From Anaerococcus ihuae (GTDB taxonomy: Bacteria > Bacillota > Clostridia > Tissierellales > Peptoniphilaceae): a stretch of DNA of 64,000 nucleotides. The notes beneath the pieces were generated by a model. It was not told the origin of the DNA. It saw nothing but the letters and a program-made list of their open reading frames with translations, and made no database searches. Positions 31,223 to 40,572 of the stretch are shown here, one piece after another. The stretch lies in assembly GCF_928368155.1 (NCBI RefSeq), contig NZ_CAKMRU010000003.1, positions 170,742 through 234,741 of the forward strand, in the 5' to 3' direction. Within the stretch, counting starts at the first letter, position 1, and each line of letters begins with the position of its first letter. Made by a program: the position numbers and the translations under genes.

Positions 31223-32542
31223 TTATTTTTCTTTTATTTTTAGGGAACTTACTACGTAATATTCTCTTGCTGAGCTTATTAGGGCTTTGTTTCCTATCCT
31301 CATATATGGGGCTATAAATTTTTTATTGTAGGCAAATAGTCCTGTAACGTATGAGAAATTTTCTAATTTCGCTTCTTTTTCTTCCATTTTTATAAATTTT
31401 AATGGTTTTACTGTGTAGTATTCTTGATATATATAGTCTTTGTTTTTTATTTCTTCTAGTATTTTTGTAAATTCTTCTTTTGTATGCTCTTTTCCTACGT
31501 ATATTCCGTGTGAAGCATAACCTTGAATTGGTTTTAGGATATATTTGTCCTTGTTTTCTATTAATTTTTCTTTATCTTTTTGGTAATTTAATTTTTCTGT
31601 GTATGGTATGTGATCTTTTATAAATTCATTTTCTTTTTCTGATAGAATTTTTTGGCTTTCTTCGAGTCTTAGGATTCTAAATATGTCTTTTGTGTAAAAA
31701 AGTGTTGACCTAAATGAGCCTATGCTTATTATTTCATCGTTTAGATAGGCATCTATCAGATTTTTGCCTATATCTTTATTTTCTATTAGATCACTTGTAA
31801 CTAGTCTTCTATATACAAGGTCGACTTTCATGTCTTCTATATATAGGCCATTATTTTTTCTTTCTAAATCTTTTAGGTTTGCAATTTTGCAATTGTGACC
31901 TCTTTTTTGGAATAGTTTTTTTATGGTTTGAAATTCTATATTGTCAAATTCTATTATGTCGACTATGGCTATGTTTATTTTTTCTTTTTTGCCCTTTATT
32001 GAAAAATATAATTCTTCTATTGAATCTACCAATGTTTCTAGTAAGTTAATGTGGTCTATTTGGTATTTTTCTTCTAGTTTTTTTATTGCTTTTGAATCTC
32101 TCATCAAATCTGCCAAGGACTTATCTTCTAGCATTGCAGATGATCCGTCTGTGTTTAGTTCGCAAAATTTGTAGTCTTTTTTACCGTCATACATTACGTC
32201 AAATCTTGCTATTGGTGTTGAAATGTCATAGCCTGGATCTTTTAGGATTAATTTTTCTGTCAAGGGATCTAGGGCAAATAATTTTCTGTAATTTTCGTTT
32301 TTTACATATTCTTTTGTGACTTTTTCTACTATAGACATAAAGATATTTATCATTTCATCGTAGAGTTTGAAATCTTTTTTGTCATAAAAATATGCATCAT
32401 ATAATGTAGGAAGTTCTTCTTCTTTGTAAGTCGCCCCGTATTCTTTTCTTTTTTCGAGTAAATTTTTAAAATCTTTTCTATATTCTTGGTAATTTTCATT
32501 TATTATTTTTTCATAATCGTTTTTTATTTTGTCGTTTATCAT
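31223..32542 (-). CDS. Circularly permuted ATP-grasp protein (glutathionylspermidine synthase-like)
   Basis: A 439-residue protein resembling the preATP-grasp/ATP-grasp pairs of glutathionylspermidine synthase-like proteins. The segment YKFCELNTDGSSAMLEDKSL near residue 125 matches the substrate-binding E-N-DGSSAM motif, and YILKPIQGYASHGIYVGK near 340 is the glycine-rich ATP-binding loop, followed by YIYQEYYTVKPLKF. It should ligate a carboxylate to an amine using ATP in the cytosol. The substrate is unknown; peptide or polyamine conjugation is possible. It is the last gene of a group of loosely spaced minus-strand genes and ends in a strong terminator. Confidence 0.7.
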   Translation of the reverse strand: MINDKIKNDYEKIINENYQEYRKDFKNLLEKRKEYGATYKEEELPTLYDAYFYDKKDFKLYDEMINIFMSIVEKVTKEYVKNENYRKLFALDPLTEKLILKDPGYDISTPIARFDVMYDGKKDYKFCELNTDGSSAMLEDKSLADLMRDSKAIKKLEEKYQIDHINLLETLVDSIEELYFSIKGKKEKINIAIVDIIEFDNIEFQTIKKLFQKRGHNCKIANLKDLERKNNGLYIEDMKVDLVYRRLVTSDLIENKDIGKNLIDAYLNDEIISIGSFRSTLFYTKDIFRILRLEESQKILSEKENEFIKDHIPYTEKLNYQKDKEKLIENKDKYILKPIQGYASHGIYVGKEHTKEEFTKILEEIKNKDYIYQEYYTVKPLKFIKMEEKEAKLENFSYVTGLFAYNKKFIAPYMRIGNKALISSAREYYVVSSLKIKEK

Positions 32543-32560
32543 TAATTCCTTTTTTCTCCT

Positions 32561-32785
32561 CTAGTCTTCTGGGTTATAGTTTATTATCGATACAAATTTC
32601 CCGTTTTTATCTTGTATTTTTCTAACCCTCTTATCAAAGTCCGTTCTTTTTAACCAAACTAATTTGTCACACCCTAAGCATCTTAGCTTCATATCTGCTC
32701 CCATTCTTTCAATCTTCCATTTGTTTTCTCCGCATGGATGGGGCTTTTTTAGACTTACTATGTCGTTTAATTTATATTTTTTCAT
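32561..32785 (-). CDS. DUF951 family protein
   Basis: A 74-residue small basic protein of the DUF951 family, usual length about 65-75. Two cysteine pairs or singles are seen in KPHPCGENKWKIERMGADMKLRCLGCDKLVWL, which may form a small zinc or nucleic-acid-binding site. In Firmicutes such genes often lie beside mscS, as here, where the start overlaps the mscS stop by 14 bases. Function unknown; a translation-linked role is only a guess. Confidence 0.8.
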   Translation of the reverse strand: MKKYKLNDIVSLKKPHPCGENKWKIERMGADMKLRCLGCDKLVWLKRTDFDKRVRKIQDKNGKFVSIINYNPED

Positions 32786-33647
32786 AAATTTCCTCTTCTA
32801 ATAAACTGCTTTTTATATTTCTTTTTTCCATTTCAATTTTTATTAGCTCTCTTACTTTTCTTGAAATCTCCCACTGAGTTCCTATTTTTACCAAGGATGT
32901 TACCCTTACCTTGTAGGAGAAGTCTTTGAATTCTGTTATTTCAAAAAAACTTAAGTCTTCTATGAAGGCTTTTTTATATTTTGGCATACTTTTTATTTTT
33001 TGGGATACTGCCTCAATCATTTCTTTTACATCTTCTAGTTTTGTATCGTTTGATACGCAAAAATATGCCTCGCTTTTTTGGGCTCCCCTGTTATAGTTTT
33101 GAACATTTGTTATGTTTGAGTTTGGAATTATGTGAAGAGATCCGTTGTAATCTCTAATTTTTGTAATTCTAAGATTTACTTCTTCTACAGTTCCTTCAAC
33201 TCCCGAACAGGCAACCCATTCTCCAACTCTTAGTTTATCGTCAAAAATTATCAAAACTCCTTTTACAAAATCTGCTATCACGGTTTGGGCTCCAAGAGCA
33301 ATGGCGATACCACCTATTCCAGCTGTTGCAATTAGGCTTGATGTGTTTATTCCAAATATATCCAAAATCATAGTTATAGCAATAAAGATTATTATTATCC
33401 TTATTACAGAATAAAAAATTCTTGATAGGGTTTCTAATTTCGCTGGATTTCTCTTTAATTTGTTTTTGTTGGTGTTAAAGAATTTCCTTATTATTTTGTG
33501 AACTAATTTAAGGGCAACAAAACATATGACCAAGACAATAAAAACAGAAATTATATTTATAGTAAGTTTATTTCGCATAAAATCAGGTAAAAATGAGCTT
33601 TTCGCGACCATTTTATCAATTTTTTCTATATCTTCTAACTCGTTCAT
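32772..33647 (-). CDS. mscS: Small-conductance mechanosensitive channel (MscS family)
   Basis: A 291-residue membrane protein with three N-terminal helices (about residues 25-50, 75-100 and 103-125). The pore-lining helix reads SSLIATAGIGGIAIALGAQTVIADFVKGVLIIFDD, typical of MscS TM3. The cytoplasmic beta domain follows with GTVEEVNLRITKIRDYNGSLHIIPNS. It opens under membrane tension to release solutes during hypo-osmotic shock. It begins directly at the stop of the SGNH hydrolase gene and overlaps DUF951. Confidence 0.93.
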   Translation of the reverse strand: MNELEDIEKIDKMVAKSSFLPDFMRNKLTINIISVFIVLVICFVALKLVHKIIRKFFNTNKNKLKRNPAKLETLSRIFYSVIRIIIIFIAITMILDIFGINTSSLIATAGIGGIAIALGAQTVIADFVKGVLIIFDDKLRVGEWVACSGVEGTVEEVNLRITKIRDYNGSLHIIPNSNITNVQNYNRGAQKSEAYFCVSNDTKLEDVKEMIEAVSQKIKSMPKYKKAFIEDLSFFEITEFKDFSYKVRVTSLVKIGTQWEISRKVRELIKIEMEKRNIKSSLLEEEIYEKI

Positions 33648-34157
33648 CTAATCATCCTTTATAATTTTTATAATTTCATCGGCAAGCTTTTTGTGAAAAA
33701 TTTTACCCATATGAAGACCATCAAGATAGTAGGGTTTTATCTTTCTAGCATCCACTATCAAATAATCTAGTTTTAAAATTTTTTGGGCAAAATCATTTAT
33801 TTTTTCATTTACATATCCATAGATAGGATAGGCTTCTTCCTCCTCGATTAGGGGCGGAATAATTATGATATTTTTTCTGGCAGCCGATAAATCTAGTATA
33901 CTTTTGACATTGGAATATGCAAGATTCACACTTACTCCATTTAGAAAGTCATTTGATCCACCAAAAATTATTAAATAATCAATATCTTCATATTTATTTT
34001 TATTTTTTTCATACCTTTTAACCATGTCATCTGTTGTAGAGCCATTTATTCCAAAATTTATAACTTCAAAACCCGCCTTAGTTAAAAAGCGGGTGTAGTT
34101 ATTGCATTCTACAAGATAACCTTGGGTAAAGGAATCTCCAAGAGCAAGTATTCTCAT
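33648..34157 (-). CDS. SGNH/GDSL-family hydrolase
   Basis: A 169-residue small esterase. The GDS block is at the very start (MRILALGDSFTQGYLV), block III reads IIFGGSNDFLNG near residue 64 and the C-terminal DGLHMG near 150 supplies Asp and His of the triad. No signal peptide is seen, so it is cytoplasmic. It starts one base inside the branching enzyme gene's stop and ends exactly where mscS starts, giving tight coupling. Substrates of this family include acylated sugars and thioesters; here it is unassigned. Confidence 0.82.
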   Translation of the reverse strand: MRILALGDSFTQGYLVECNNYTRFLTKAGFEVINFGINGSTTDDMVKRYEKNKNKYEDIDYLIIFGGSNDFLNGVSVNLAYSNVKSILDLSAARKNIIIIPPLIEEEEAYPIYGYVNEKINDFAQKILKLDYLIVDARKIKPYYLDGLHMGKIFHKKLADEIIKIIKDD

Positions 34158-36148
34158 TATTCTACCTTCTTTAAAGCAAGGGCTGTTCTTGATGGGATAT
34201 AAATTTCAATTCCATCGTAGTCAGTATTTTCTAAATTTTTAGATTCGTAAATAAATTCTTTTGAAATCCTACCAAGCCCACCAAATTCTTCATCATCTGT
34301 ATCAAGAATCACCTTAAATTTTCCCTTATCATGGATTGGCACTTGGAAAGAGTCGTAGGAATTTTGTGGGTGGAAGTTGAAAATATAAACTATATCCTTG
34401 TTTCTGTAGGCTATAACTTTTCTGTCATTATCAAGCCAGAGCCTAAAAATATCATTTCCTAATTGCTTGTTTTTAATGATTTGATCAAGCATTTTTCCAT
34501 CCCATTTTAACAGCCAATCATATTTTAATAAGTCATTATCTGCCAAAGACCACAAGCGTCTTGCATAATGGAAGGAATAATTATTTCCTTCACGAGGAAA
34601 ATCTATCCATTCAGGATGGCCAAATTCATTGCCCATAAAATTCAAATATCCTTCGGCTCCCATAGAAATTGTAACCCATCTAATCATTTTGTGAAGGGCA
34701 ATGGCCCTATCAATTACAATATTATGGGTTTTCTTTTCCATATCCCAATACATAGCAGAATCTGCTAGCCTAAAAATTGTAGTTTTTGATCCAACAAGGG
34801 CTTGGTCGTGACTTTCAACGTATGAAATTCTTTTTTCTTCTGGTCTGTAGGTTGAAAGTTCATACCACATTCTTCCCATATCCCAATCTTCATCACGTTT
34901 TTCCAAGGATTTTTCCCAAAAATCTGGCATGCCCATAGAAAGTCTATAATCAAAACCAATTCCGCCATATTTTATTGGAAGGCACATTCCAGGCATGGCT
35001 GACATATCTTCAGCTATGGTTATGGCATTTTTCTTAACTTCTCTTATAAGTTCATTGGCAAGTTGAAGATAGTTTATAGCTTCGATGTCAGTATTCATAG
35101 AAAAATATTTTGAATAGTTGTCAAAACTTTCCCCTCTTCCGTGATTTTTGTAAATCATTGAAGTTACCCCATCAAATCTAAAACCATCAAAGTGGTATTC
35201 TTCTAGCCAATATTTTATATTTGAAAGAAGAAAATGGCATACACCAGGCTTGTTATAATCAAATAATTTTGAATCCCAATCAGGATGATTTCCTTCATCG
35301 CCTTCATGGAAAAATTGGTATTCTGTTCCATCAAAAAGATTTATTCCCTCGATTGTATTTTTCACTGCATGAGAATGAACCAAATCCATTATTACATTTA
35401 GACCCATTTCGTGAGCCTTATTTATTAAGGATTTTAAGTCATCATTTTCTCCATACCATGAAGATGGAGCGAAGAAATTTGAAACTTGATAACCGAAAGA
35501 TCCATAATATGGATGTTCAGCTATGGCCATAAGTTGAATTGTGTTGTATCCTTCTTTTTTGATTCTTGGAAGGATGTTTTTTTCAAAATCTTTGTAAGTT
35601 CCAACTTCTTCTTTTTCACAAGCCATACCAATATGGGCTTCATAGATTAGAAGATCATGGTTTTTAATTTTAAATTTTTCATCAGTCCACTTAAATTTTT
35701 TTCTAGGATTTTCTAAAATTGCAGAAAAATCAAGATTTTCATCTCTTTCTACCCTTCTTGCAAAAAGAGGAATCCTATCTTGGAAACTATCGCCATAGTC
35801 AACCATTACTTTTATTCTTGACTTGTGGGGAATGGTCCTAATACCCTTTATAAAAATTTCCCAATCTTCATCGTTGATTTTTTTAAGAGGATGAGAATGT
35901 CTATCCCAATCATTAAAATCTCCAATTAGGTAAAGTCCTTTAGCATTTGGGGCCCATTCCCTATAAATCCAACCAGTTTTCACCTTGTGAAAGCCATAAT
36001 ATTCGTGGGCGTTGGCAAAATCTTTTAACTTTTCGCCTTTTTTCAAAAGTCTAGCCTTTTGTTTTTTATATTCATCCATCCTAAGATTTATATCATTTTT
36101 ATAATCCTTAATCCAAGGATCAATTTCCAAAATCTTCCAATCTTTCAT
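34157..36148 (-). CDS. glgB: 1,4-alpha-glucan branching enzyme, eukaryote-like type
   Basis: A 663-residue GH13 enzyme. The ATG at 36148 is chosen over an ATG 60 bases upstream because AAGGGG lies in front of it and overlap with the previous gene disappears. CBM48 is near residues 40-130 (YGFHK, WAPNAKGLYLIGDFNDW). The catalytic barrel shows VIMDLVHSHAVKN near 260, FDGFRFDGVTSMIY near 325 with the nucleophile, AEDMSAMPG near 385 and YVESHDQAL near 450. Motifs such as YGSFGYQVSNFFAPSSWYG match animal, yeast and plant branching enzymes more than E. coli GlgB. No other glycogen gene is near. Confidence 0.86.
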   Translation of the reverse strand: MKDWKILEIDPWIKDYKNDINLRMDEYKKQKARLLKKGEKLKDFANAHEYYGFHKVKTGWIYREWAPNAKGLYLIGDFNDWDRHSHPLKKINDEDWEIFIKGIRTIPHKSRIKVMVDYGDSFQDRIPLFARRVERDENLDFSAILENPRKKFKWTDEKFKIKNHDLLIYEAHIGMACEKEEVGTYKDFEKNILPRIKKEGYNTIQLMAIAEHPYYGSFGYQVSNFFAPSSWYGENDDLKSLINKAHEMGLNVIMDLVHSHAVKNTIEGINLFDGTEYQFFHEGDEGNHPDWDSKLFDYNKPGVCHFLLSNIKYWLEEYHFDGFRFDGVTSMIYKNHGRGESFDNYSKYFSMNTDIEAINYLQLANELIREVKKNAITIAEDMSAMPGMCLPIKYGGIGFDYRLSMGMPDFWEKSLEKRDEDWDMGRMWYELSTYRPEEKRISYVESHDQALVGSKTTIFRLADSAMYWDMEKKTHNIVIDRAIALHKMIRWVTISMGAEGYLNFMGNEFGHPEWIDFPREGNNYSFHYARRLWSLADNDLLKYDWLLKWDGKMLDQIIKNKQLGNDIFRLWLDNDRKVIAYRNKDIVYIFNFHPQNSYDSFQVPIHDKGKFKVILDTDDEEFGGLGRISKEFIYESKNLENTDYDGIEIYIPSRTALALKKVE

Positions 36149-36185
36149 TATTTGCCCCTTTTCTATATATTTTTTACTACTTATT

Positions 36186-38246
36186 TTATTCTTTTTTATT
36201 AGCCTCAATTATTTTTTCAGTTAAATCCTTTGGAACTTCTTCATATTTTTCAAATTCCATTGAGAAAGATCCACGAGCCTGTGTCATTGATCTTAAATCT
36301 ATTGAATATGTTAAAACTTCACTTTCTGGAGCGAGTGCTGAAATAATTTGAGATCCATCTTCTTGTGGCTCCATGCCCAAAATTTTTCCACGTCTTTTGT
36401 TCATATCTCCCATAACATCGCCCATGTACTTGTCATCAACCCTAATTTCAAGTTTCATTATAGGTTCAAGAAGGATTGGTTTTGCTTCAACAATTCCTTT
36501 TTTGAAAGCAAGTCTTGCAGCAGATTTGAAGGCTTGTTCGTTTGAATCTACTGGGTGGTAAGATCCATCATATAAAGTAGCCTTTATTCCAACAACCTTG
36601 TATCCTGCAAGAGGACCTTCGTCCATTGAATCTTTTAGACCTTTTTCTACAGCTGGGAAGTAGTTTTTAGGAACTGCCCCACCAAATACTTCTTCATCAA
36701 AAACAAATTCTTCATCACAAGGTTCAAATCTAATAAATACATCACCATATTGGCCGGCACCACCAGATTGTTTTTTGTGTTTACCTTGAACATCAGATTT
36801 ACCCTTAATTGTTTCCCTATAAGGAATCTTTAAGTCAACAATTTTTGTATTAACAGAATAATTTTCTTTTAATTTATCCATCAAAACTTCAAGTTGAACA
36901 TTGCCAAGTCCTGCCAATACTTCTTGGTGGGTTTCAGCATCTCTTCTATCCTCAAAAGTAGGATCTTCTTCAGATAATTTCTTCAAAGCAGCTGAGATTT
37001 TATCCTCATCATTTTTACTTTCAGCTTCAATTGCATAATATAAAACAGGTTTTGGATATTTGATTTTCTTGTATTCAATAGGATTATCTTTTGTGCATAA
37101 AGAATCTCCAGTTTGAAGGCTTTCTTGTTTAGAAAATGCTCCAATATCTCCAGCCACAACCTTGTCAGTCTTAAATTGTTCCTTTCCTCTTAAATAGAAA
37201 ATATTTGAAGCCTTAAATTCTTTATCCTTACTTATATCATAGAAATTTTGGTCTTTCTTAATAGATCCAGATAAAACTTTAAATATTGAAATTTTACCCA
37301 AAAATGGATCGGCAATTGTTTTAAAAACAACAGCAGAAAAAGGTGCGTCATCTTTTATTTCAAAAGCTTCGTACTCATCTTTAACCCTAAATCCAATATT
37401 AGCTTCAGCGTGGTCAGGAGATGGCATATATTTTGTGATAATATCCATCAATAAATCAAGACCAATATTTTTCTCCAAACTACCTGCAACAAGAGGAACA
37501 GCACTACCATTGATAATGGCCTTTCTAAATCCTTCTTTAAATTCCTCGTCAGTAAAGCTTTCTCCTGAGAAATATTTATCCATAAGCTCATCATCACTTT
37601 CAGCAACTACTTCTTGGATTTCCTCATAAACCGCATTTACTTCTTCAAGTCTAATTTCAGGTATTTCTACCTCTTCTACCTTGCCGTCAACATATTTAAA
37701 AGCTTTTTTATCTATAACATCGATCAAACCTTCAAAGTTTTCCCCTTCACCAAGGGTTAAGGTTAGTGGGATTATTTTTTTGGAGAAATCTATGTGTAGG
37801 TCACTAACTACTTGGTTGAATTTAGCATTTTCTTTGTCTAACTTATTTACAAAAATAATTCTTGGCAAAGAAATATTTTCAGTATATTTCCAATATTTTT
37901 CAGTTCCTACTTCTATTCCATTTTCTCCATCAATTACAAACAAAGCTGACTCGCTTGCTCTAAGGGCATTTAATACCTCTCCTTCAAAGTCAAAAAATCC
38001 AGGAGCATCGATAAAGTTTACCTTGTAATCTTTATATTCCACAGGAACTATTGAAGTTTGAATTGAAATTTTTCTTTTGATTTCTTGTTTTTCATAGTCA
38101 GATACAGTATTTCCGTCAGAAACTTTTCCAACCCTATCAATAGCCTTTGTAAAATATAGTAAAGATTCAGTCAAAGAAGTTTTTCCTGCTCCTGAATGCC
38201 CTACTAAAGCTAAGTTCCTCAATTTGTTTGTTTTATAATCTTTCAT
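36186..38246 (-). CDS. EF-G-like translational GTPase lacking the catalytic histidine
   Basis: A 686-residue EF-G-like protein. The ATG at 38246 has GGAGG ten bases upstream and starts MKDYKTNKLRNLALVGHSGAGKTSL, including the P-loop. The G3 motif reads DAPGFFDFEGEV instead of DTPGHVDF, so the histidine that activates water is phenylalanine, a hallmark of the EF-G-like subfamily (related proteins have PGYADF). G4 is NKLDKEN near residue 133. Domains II-V follow, with GGAGQYGDV near 480. It binds the ribosome or a ribosome-related target; canonical EF-G should be elsewhere. It precedes the branching enzyme gene with 37 bases between. Confidence 0.86.
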   Translation of the reverse strand: MKDYKTNKLRNLALVGHSGAGKTSLTESLLYFTKAIDRVGKVSDGNTVSDYEKQEIKRKISIQTSIVPVEYKDYKVNFIDAPGFFDFEGEVLNALRASESALFVIDGENGIEVGTEKYWKYTENISLPRIIFVNKLDKENAKFNQVVSDLHIDFSKKIIPLTLTLGEGENFEGLIDVIDKKAFKYVDGKVEEVEIPEIRLEEVNAVYEEIQEVVAESDDELMDKYFSGESFTDEEFKEGFRKAIINGSAVPLVAGSLEKNIGLDLLMDIITKYMPSPDHAEANIGFRVKDEYEAFEIKDDAPFSAVVFKTIADPFLGKISIFKVLSGSIKKDQNFYDISKDKEFKASNIFYLRGKEQFKTDKVVAGDIGAFSKQESLQTGDSLCTKDNPIEYKKIKYPKPVLYYAIEAESKNDEDKISAALKKLSEEDPTFEDRRDAETHQEVLAGLGNVQLEVLMDKLKENYSVNTKIVDLKIPYRETIKGKSDVQGKHKKQSGGAGQYGDVFIRFEPCDEEFVFDEEVFGGAVPKNYFPAVEKGLKDSMDEGPLAGYKVVGIKATLYDGSYHPVDSNEQAFKSAARLAFKKGIVEAKPILLEPIMKLEIRVDDKYMGDVMGDMNKRRGKILGMEPQEDGSQIISALAPESEVLTYSIDLRSMTQARGSFSMEFEKYEEVPKDLTEKIIEANKKE

Positions 38247-38422
38247 AATAAAATAACCTCCGTTTTGTCGATGAAAACATTTTTTCATTCTATGTATATT
38301 TATATACCCAATTTATTAAATTTAACTTATATATTTTTATAAAGAAGTCAGATTTTTTTGGCGAAAAAGTTTTTATTGTTAAAATTTATTCTAAAAATCA
38401 TAGCAAATTAAAATTTTCCACA

Positions 38423-38449
38423 CAAAAAAGACCCAGAAAATCTGAGCCT
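38423..38449 (-). terminator. Terminator after manO
   Basis: On the minus strand GGCTCAGA / TCTGGGTC (two G-T pairs) with a three-base loop is followed by TTTTTT. The stem overlaps the last bases of the manO stop. The 174 bases to the next gene contain nothing else. Confidence 0.7.
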
Positions 38450-38816
38450 ATTTTTTAATTAAATTTTTAAATCCTCTTTTAATTACTTCAAAAAATGATA
38501 AAGACCTTCTTAATTTATTTGAATCTATATAATTATTTAAAGCTCTCAAGGTTTTTTTATTGTCCTTGGTCGTAAAAATAAAATTTCCGTTTTCTTTAGT
38601 ATGAATTGCAAATCTAGATATTTTTTTGCCAAATATAACCGATGCACTCACAAAAGAAATTTCCTTGTAGGGAATTTGTACGTAGTCATCAATATTTTTT
38701 TCATTATAAAATTCAAAGGCCTCATCGCCTATCATTATATTTCCATCTGAGGTAAATCCATTAAGGCATCTCGCCTTAATGGATAAGTCTACTTTTTTGT
38801 TTTGGCTTTGAACCAT
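38448..38816 (-). CDS. manO: ManO, DUF956 protein of the mannose PTS
   Basis: A 122-residue protein of DUF956, which regularly accompanies mannose-class PTS operons and is called ManO in lactic acid bacteria. Its fold resembles a PH/GRAM-like domain: SIKARCLNGFTSDGNIMIGDEAFEFYNE at the start and YKEISFVSASVIFGKKISRFAIHT in the middle. It probably modulates transporter activity or expression at the membrane. It starts on the last base of the IID gene and ends the operon. Confidence 0.88.
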   Translation of the reverse strand: MVQSQNKKVDLSIKARCLNGFTSDGNIMIGDEAFEFYNEKNIDDYVQIPYKEISFVSASVIFGKKISRFAIHTKENGNFIFTTKDNKKTLRALNNYIDSNKLRRSLSFFEVIKRGFKNLIKK

Positions 38817-39745
38817 TACATAATTCCAAGTACAGATGCAATTATTCCTATTATAAATAGGGCTACGATTATAGCGATTGGTGATACATTTTTCTTTAGT
38901 AATTTACAAATTCCAAGTGTAAGTAACATTGGAACAAGTCCTGGTATTAATTGGTTTAAGTTATCTTGTAAGGTTGTAACTTTTACTTGGTCAAGTCCTG
39001 CAGATCCTAATTGGTCGTAAAGTTTAAAGGCTTCTTGAAGTCCCTTGCTTCCGCTTGATAGAGAATTCCAATCAATAAATGAACCTGCTTGTTGGGTTAC
39101 TTCTGATACATTTACTGTAAATGTTACATTTACCCATCTTTGTACCAAAGCTCCAACTATAAACATACCTACAATTGATGCAACCAAGGTAACTTTTCCT
39201 AAAAGTCCACCAGATAAGTCTTTAGTTATTTCGTTTCCTACTTTGTAACCAAACTCTTGAGTTTTCCACTCAAATAACATTCTTATAATATTCCAAAATA
39301 CAAAAAATAAAATTGGTCCGATTATATTTCCTGTTAAAGCCATTGATGCACCAAGAGCTCCAAGTATTGGTCTTGCTGTAAACCAGAAAACTGGATCTCC
39401 AACACCTGCCAAAGGTCCCATCATTCCTACTTTCACTGAGTTTATTGTTTTATCATCAATTGGAGCACCATTTGCTCTTTCTTCTTCCATAGCAAGGGTA
39501 ACTCCCATTACTGGGCTTGAAAGATATGGGTGGGTATTATAAAACTCTAAATGTCTTTTTAAAGCAGATTTTCTATCTTCATCAGATTTGTATAATTTTT
39601 TGATAGCAGGAATTATTGAATAACACCAACCACCGTTTTGCATACGTTCGTAATTCCAAGAACCTTGTAGGAGTTGATGACGATTAAATACTTTTATTCT
39701 GTCGGATCTTGATAATTCTATTCTTTTTTCATTTACTTCAGTCAT
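38816..39745 (-). CDS. manZ: PTS mannose-family IID component
   Basis: A 309-residue membrane component. The N-terminal LSRSDRIKVFNRHQLLQGSWNYERMQNGGWCYSIIPAI and NTHPYLSSPVMGVTLAMEEE segments are IID signatures. Several helices and a C-terminal NLNQLIPGLVPMLLTLGICKLLKK with terminal membrane helix follow. Together with IIC it forms the sugar-conducting channel. It follows the IIC gene by eight bases, with a GGAGG site. Confidence 0.95.
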   Translation of the reverse strand: MTEVNEKRIELSRSDRIKVFNRHQLLQGSWNYERMQNGGWCYSIIPAIKKLYKSDEDRKSALKRHLEFYNTHPYLSSPVMGVTLAMEEERANGAPIDDKTINSVKVGMMGPLAGVGDPVFWFTARPILGALGASMALTGNIIGPILFFVFWNIIRMLFEWKTQEFGYKVGNEITKDLSGGLLGKVTLVASIVGMFIVGALVQRWVNVTFTVNVSEVTQQAGSFIDWNSLSSGSKGLQEAFKLYDQLGSAGLDQVKVTTLQDNLNQLIPGLVPMLLTLGICKLLKKNVSPIAIIVALFIIGIIASVLGIM

Positions 39746-39753
39746 ATTTCCTC

Positions 39754-40563
39754 CTAATAATCATTTATAATATCGCCAAGTGGGTCTCCGGTATTTGAGG
39801 ATCCATTTGATGAAGATGATTCTTTAAGTTTCAAATAAATAAGGGCAAGAGCGAATCCAACAACACCAAGTCCTATTAGGGTTAGTTGTGGGATTGCTGC
39901 AACTGCAAAACCTATTGCAAAAAATGGCCAGGTTTCTTTTGTACTCATCATATTAATTACCATGGCATAACCTACTGCTGCAACCATTCCACCACCTACT
40001 TCCATACCGTGGGTTAACCAATCAGGCATAGAATTTAAAACGCTGGTTACAACTTTTGGTGAAACAAAGCAAAGTGCTGCTGCAGGAATTGCTATCCTAA
40101 GTCCTTGCATTAAAACTGCAAGCATATGAAGAACTTCAATTTTTCTGAAATTTCCTTCTTCTGCTGCTGCATCCATTCCGTGAACTATTGGAATTGATAA
40201 AGTTCTTGCTATCATTGTCAAAAATAGACCTGCTACTGAAAGTGGGATTGCAACTGCAATTGATGTGTTGATTGCATTATTTACATTTCCAGTTCCATCT
40301 TGAAGAGCTAAAACCATAATAATTGCACTTGCTACTGATGCAAGGGCTGCATCTGGTGCTACCGCTGCTCCTACATTTGCCCAACCAAGCGCAATCATTT
40401 GAAGAGCACCACCAAGCATAATTCCTTCTTTTAAATGTCCACTTACAAGTCCAATCAAAGTACAAGCTACGATTGGTTGGTGGAATTGGAATTGGTCTAG
40501 GATTCCTTCCATACCTGCAAGTAGAGCAACTATAACAATTAAAATAATACTAATTGCTGACAT
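39754..40563 (-). CDS. manY: PTS mannose-family IIC component
   Basis: A 269-residue permease, usual length. The start ILIVIVALLAGMEGILDQFQFHQPIVACTLIGLVSGHLKEGIMLGGALQMIALGWANVGAAVAPD is the diagnostic IIC block. The C-terminus is charged and glycine-serine rich. With IID it forms the target receptor of several class II bacteriocins. It lies nine bases after the IIAB gene. Confidence 0.95.
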   Translation of the reverse strand: MSAISIILIVIVALLAGMEGILDQFQFHQPIVACTLIGLVSGHLKEGIMLGGALQMIALGWANVGAAVAPDAALASVASAIIMVLALQDGTGNVNNAINTSIAVAIPLSVAGLFLTMIARTLSIPIVHGMDAAAEEGNFRKIEVLHMLAVLMQGLRIAIPAAALCFVSPKVVTSVLNSMPDWLTHGMEVGGGMVAAVGYAMVINMMSTKETWPFFAIGFAVAAIPQLTLIGLGVVGFALALIYLKLKESSSSNGSSNTGDPLGDIINDY

Positions 40564-40572
40564 AATTCCTCC

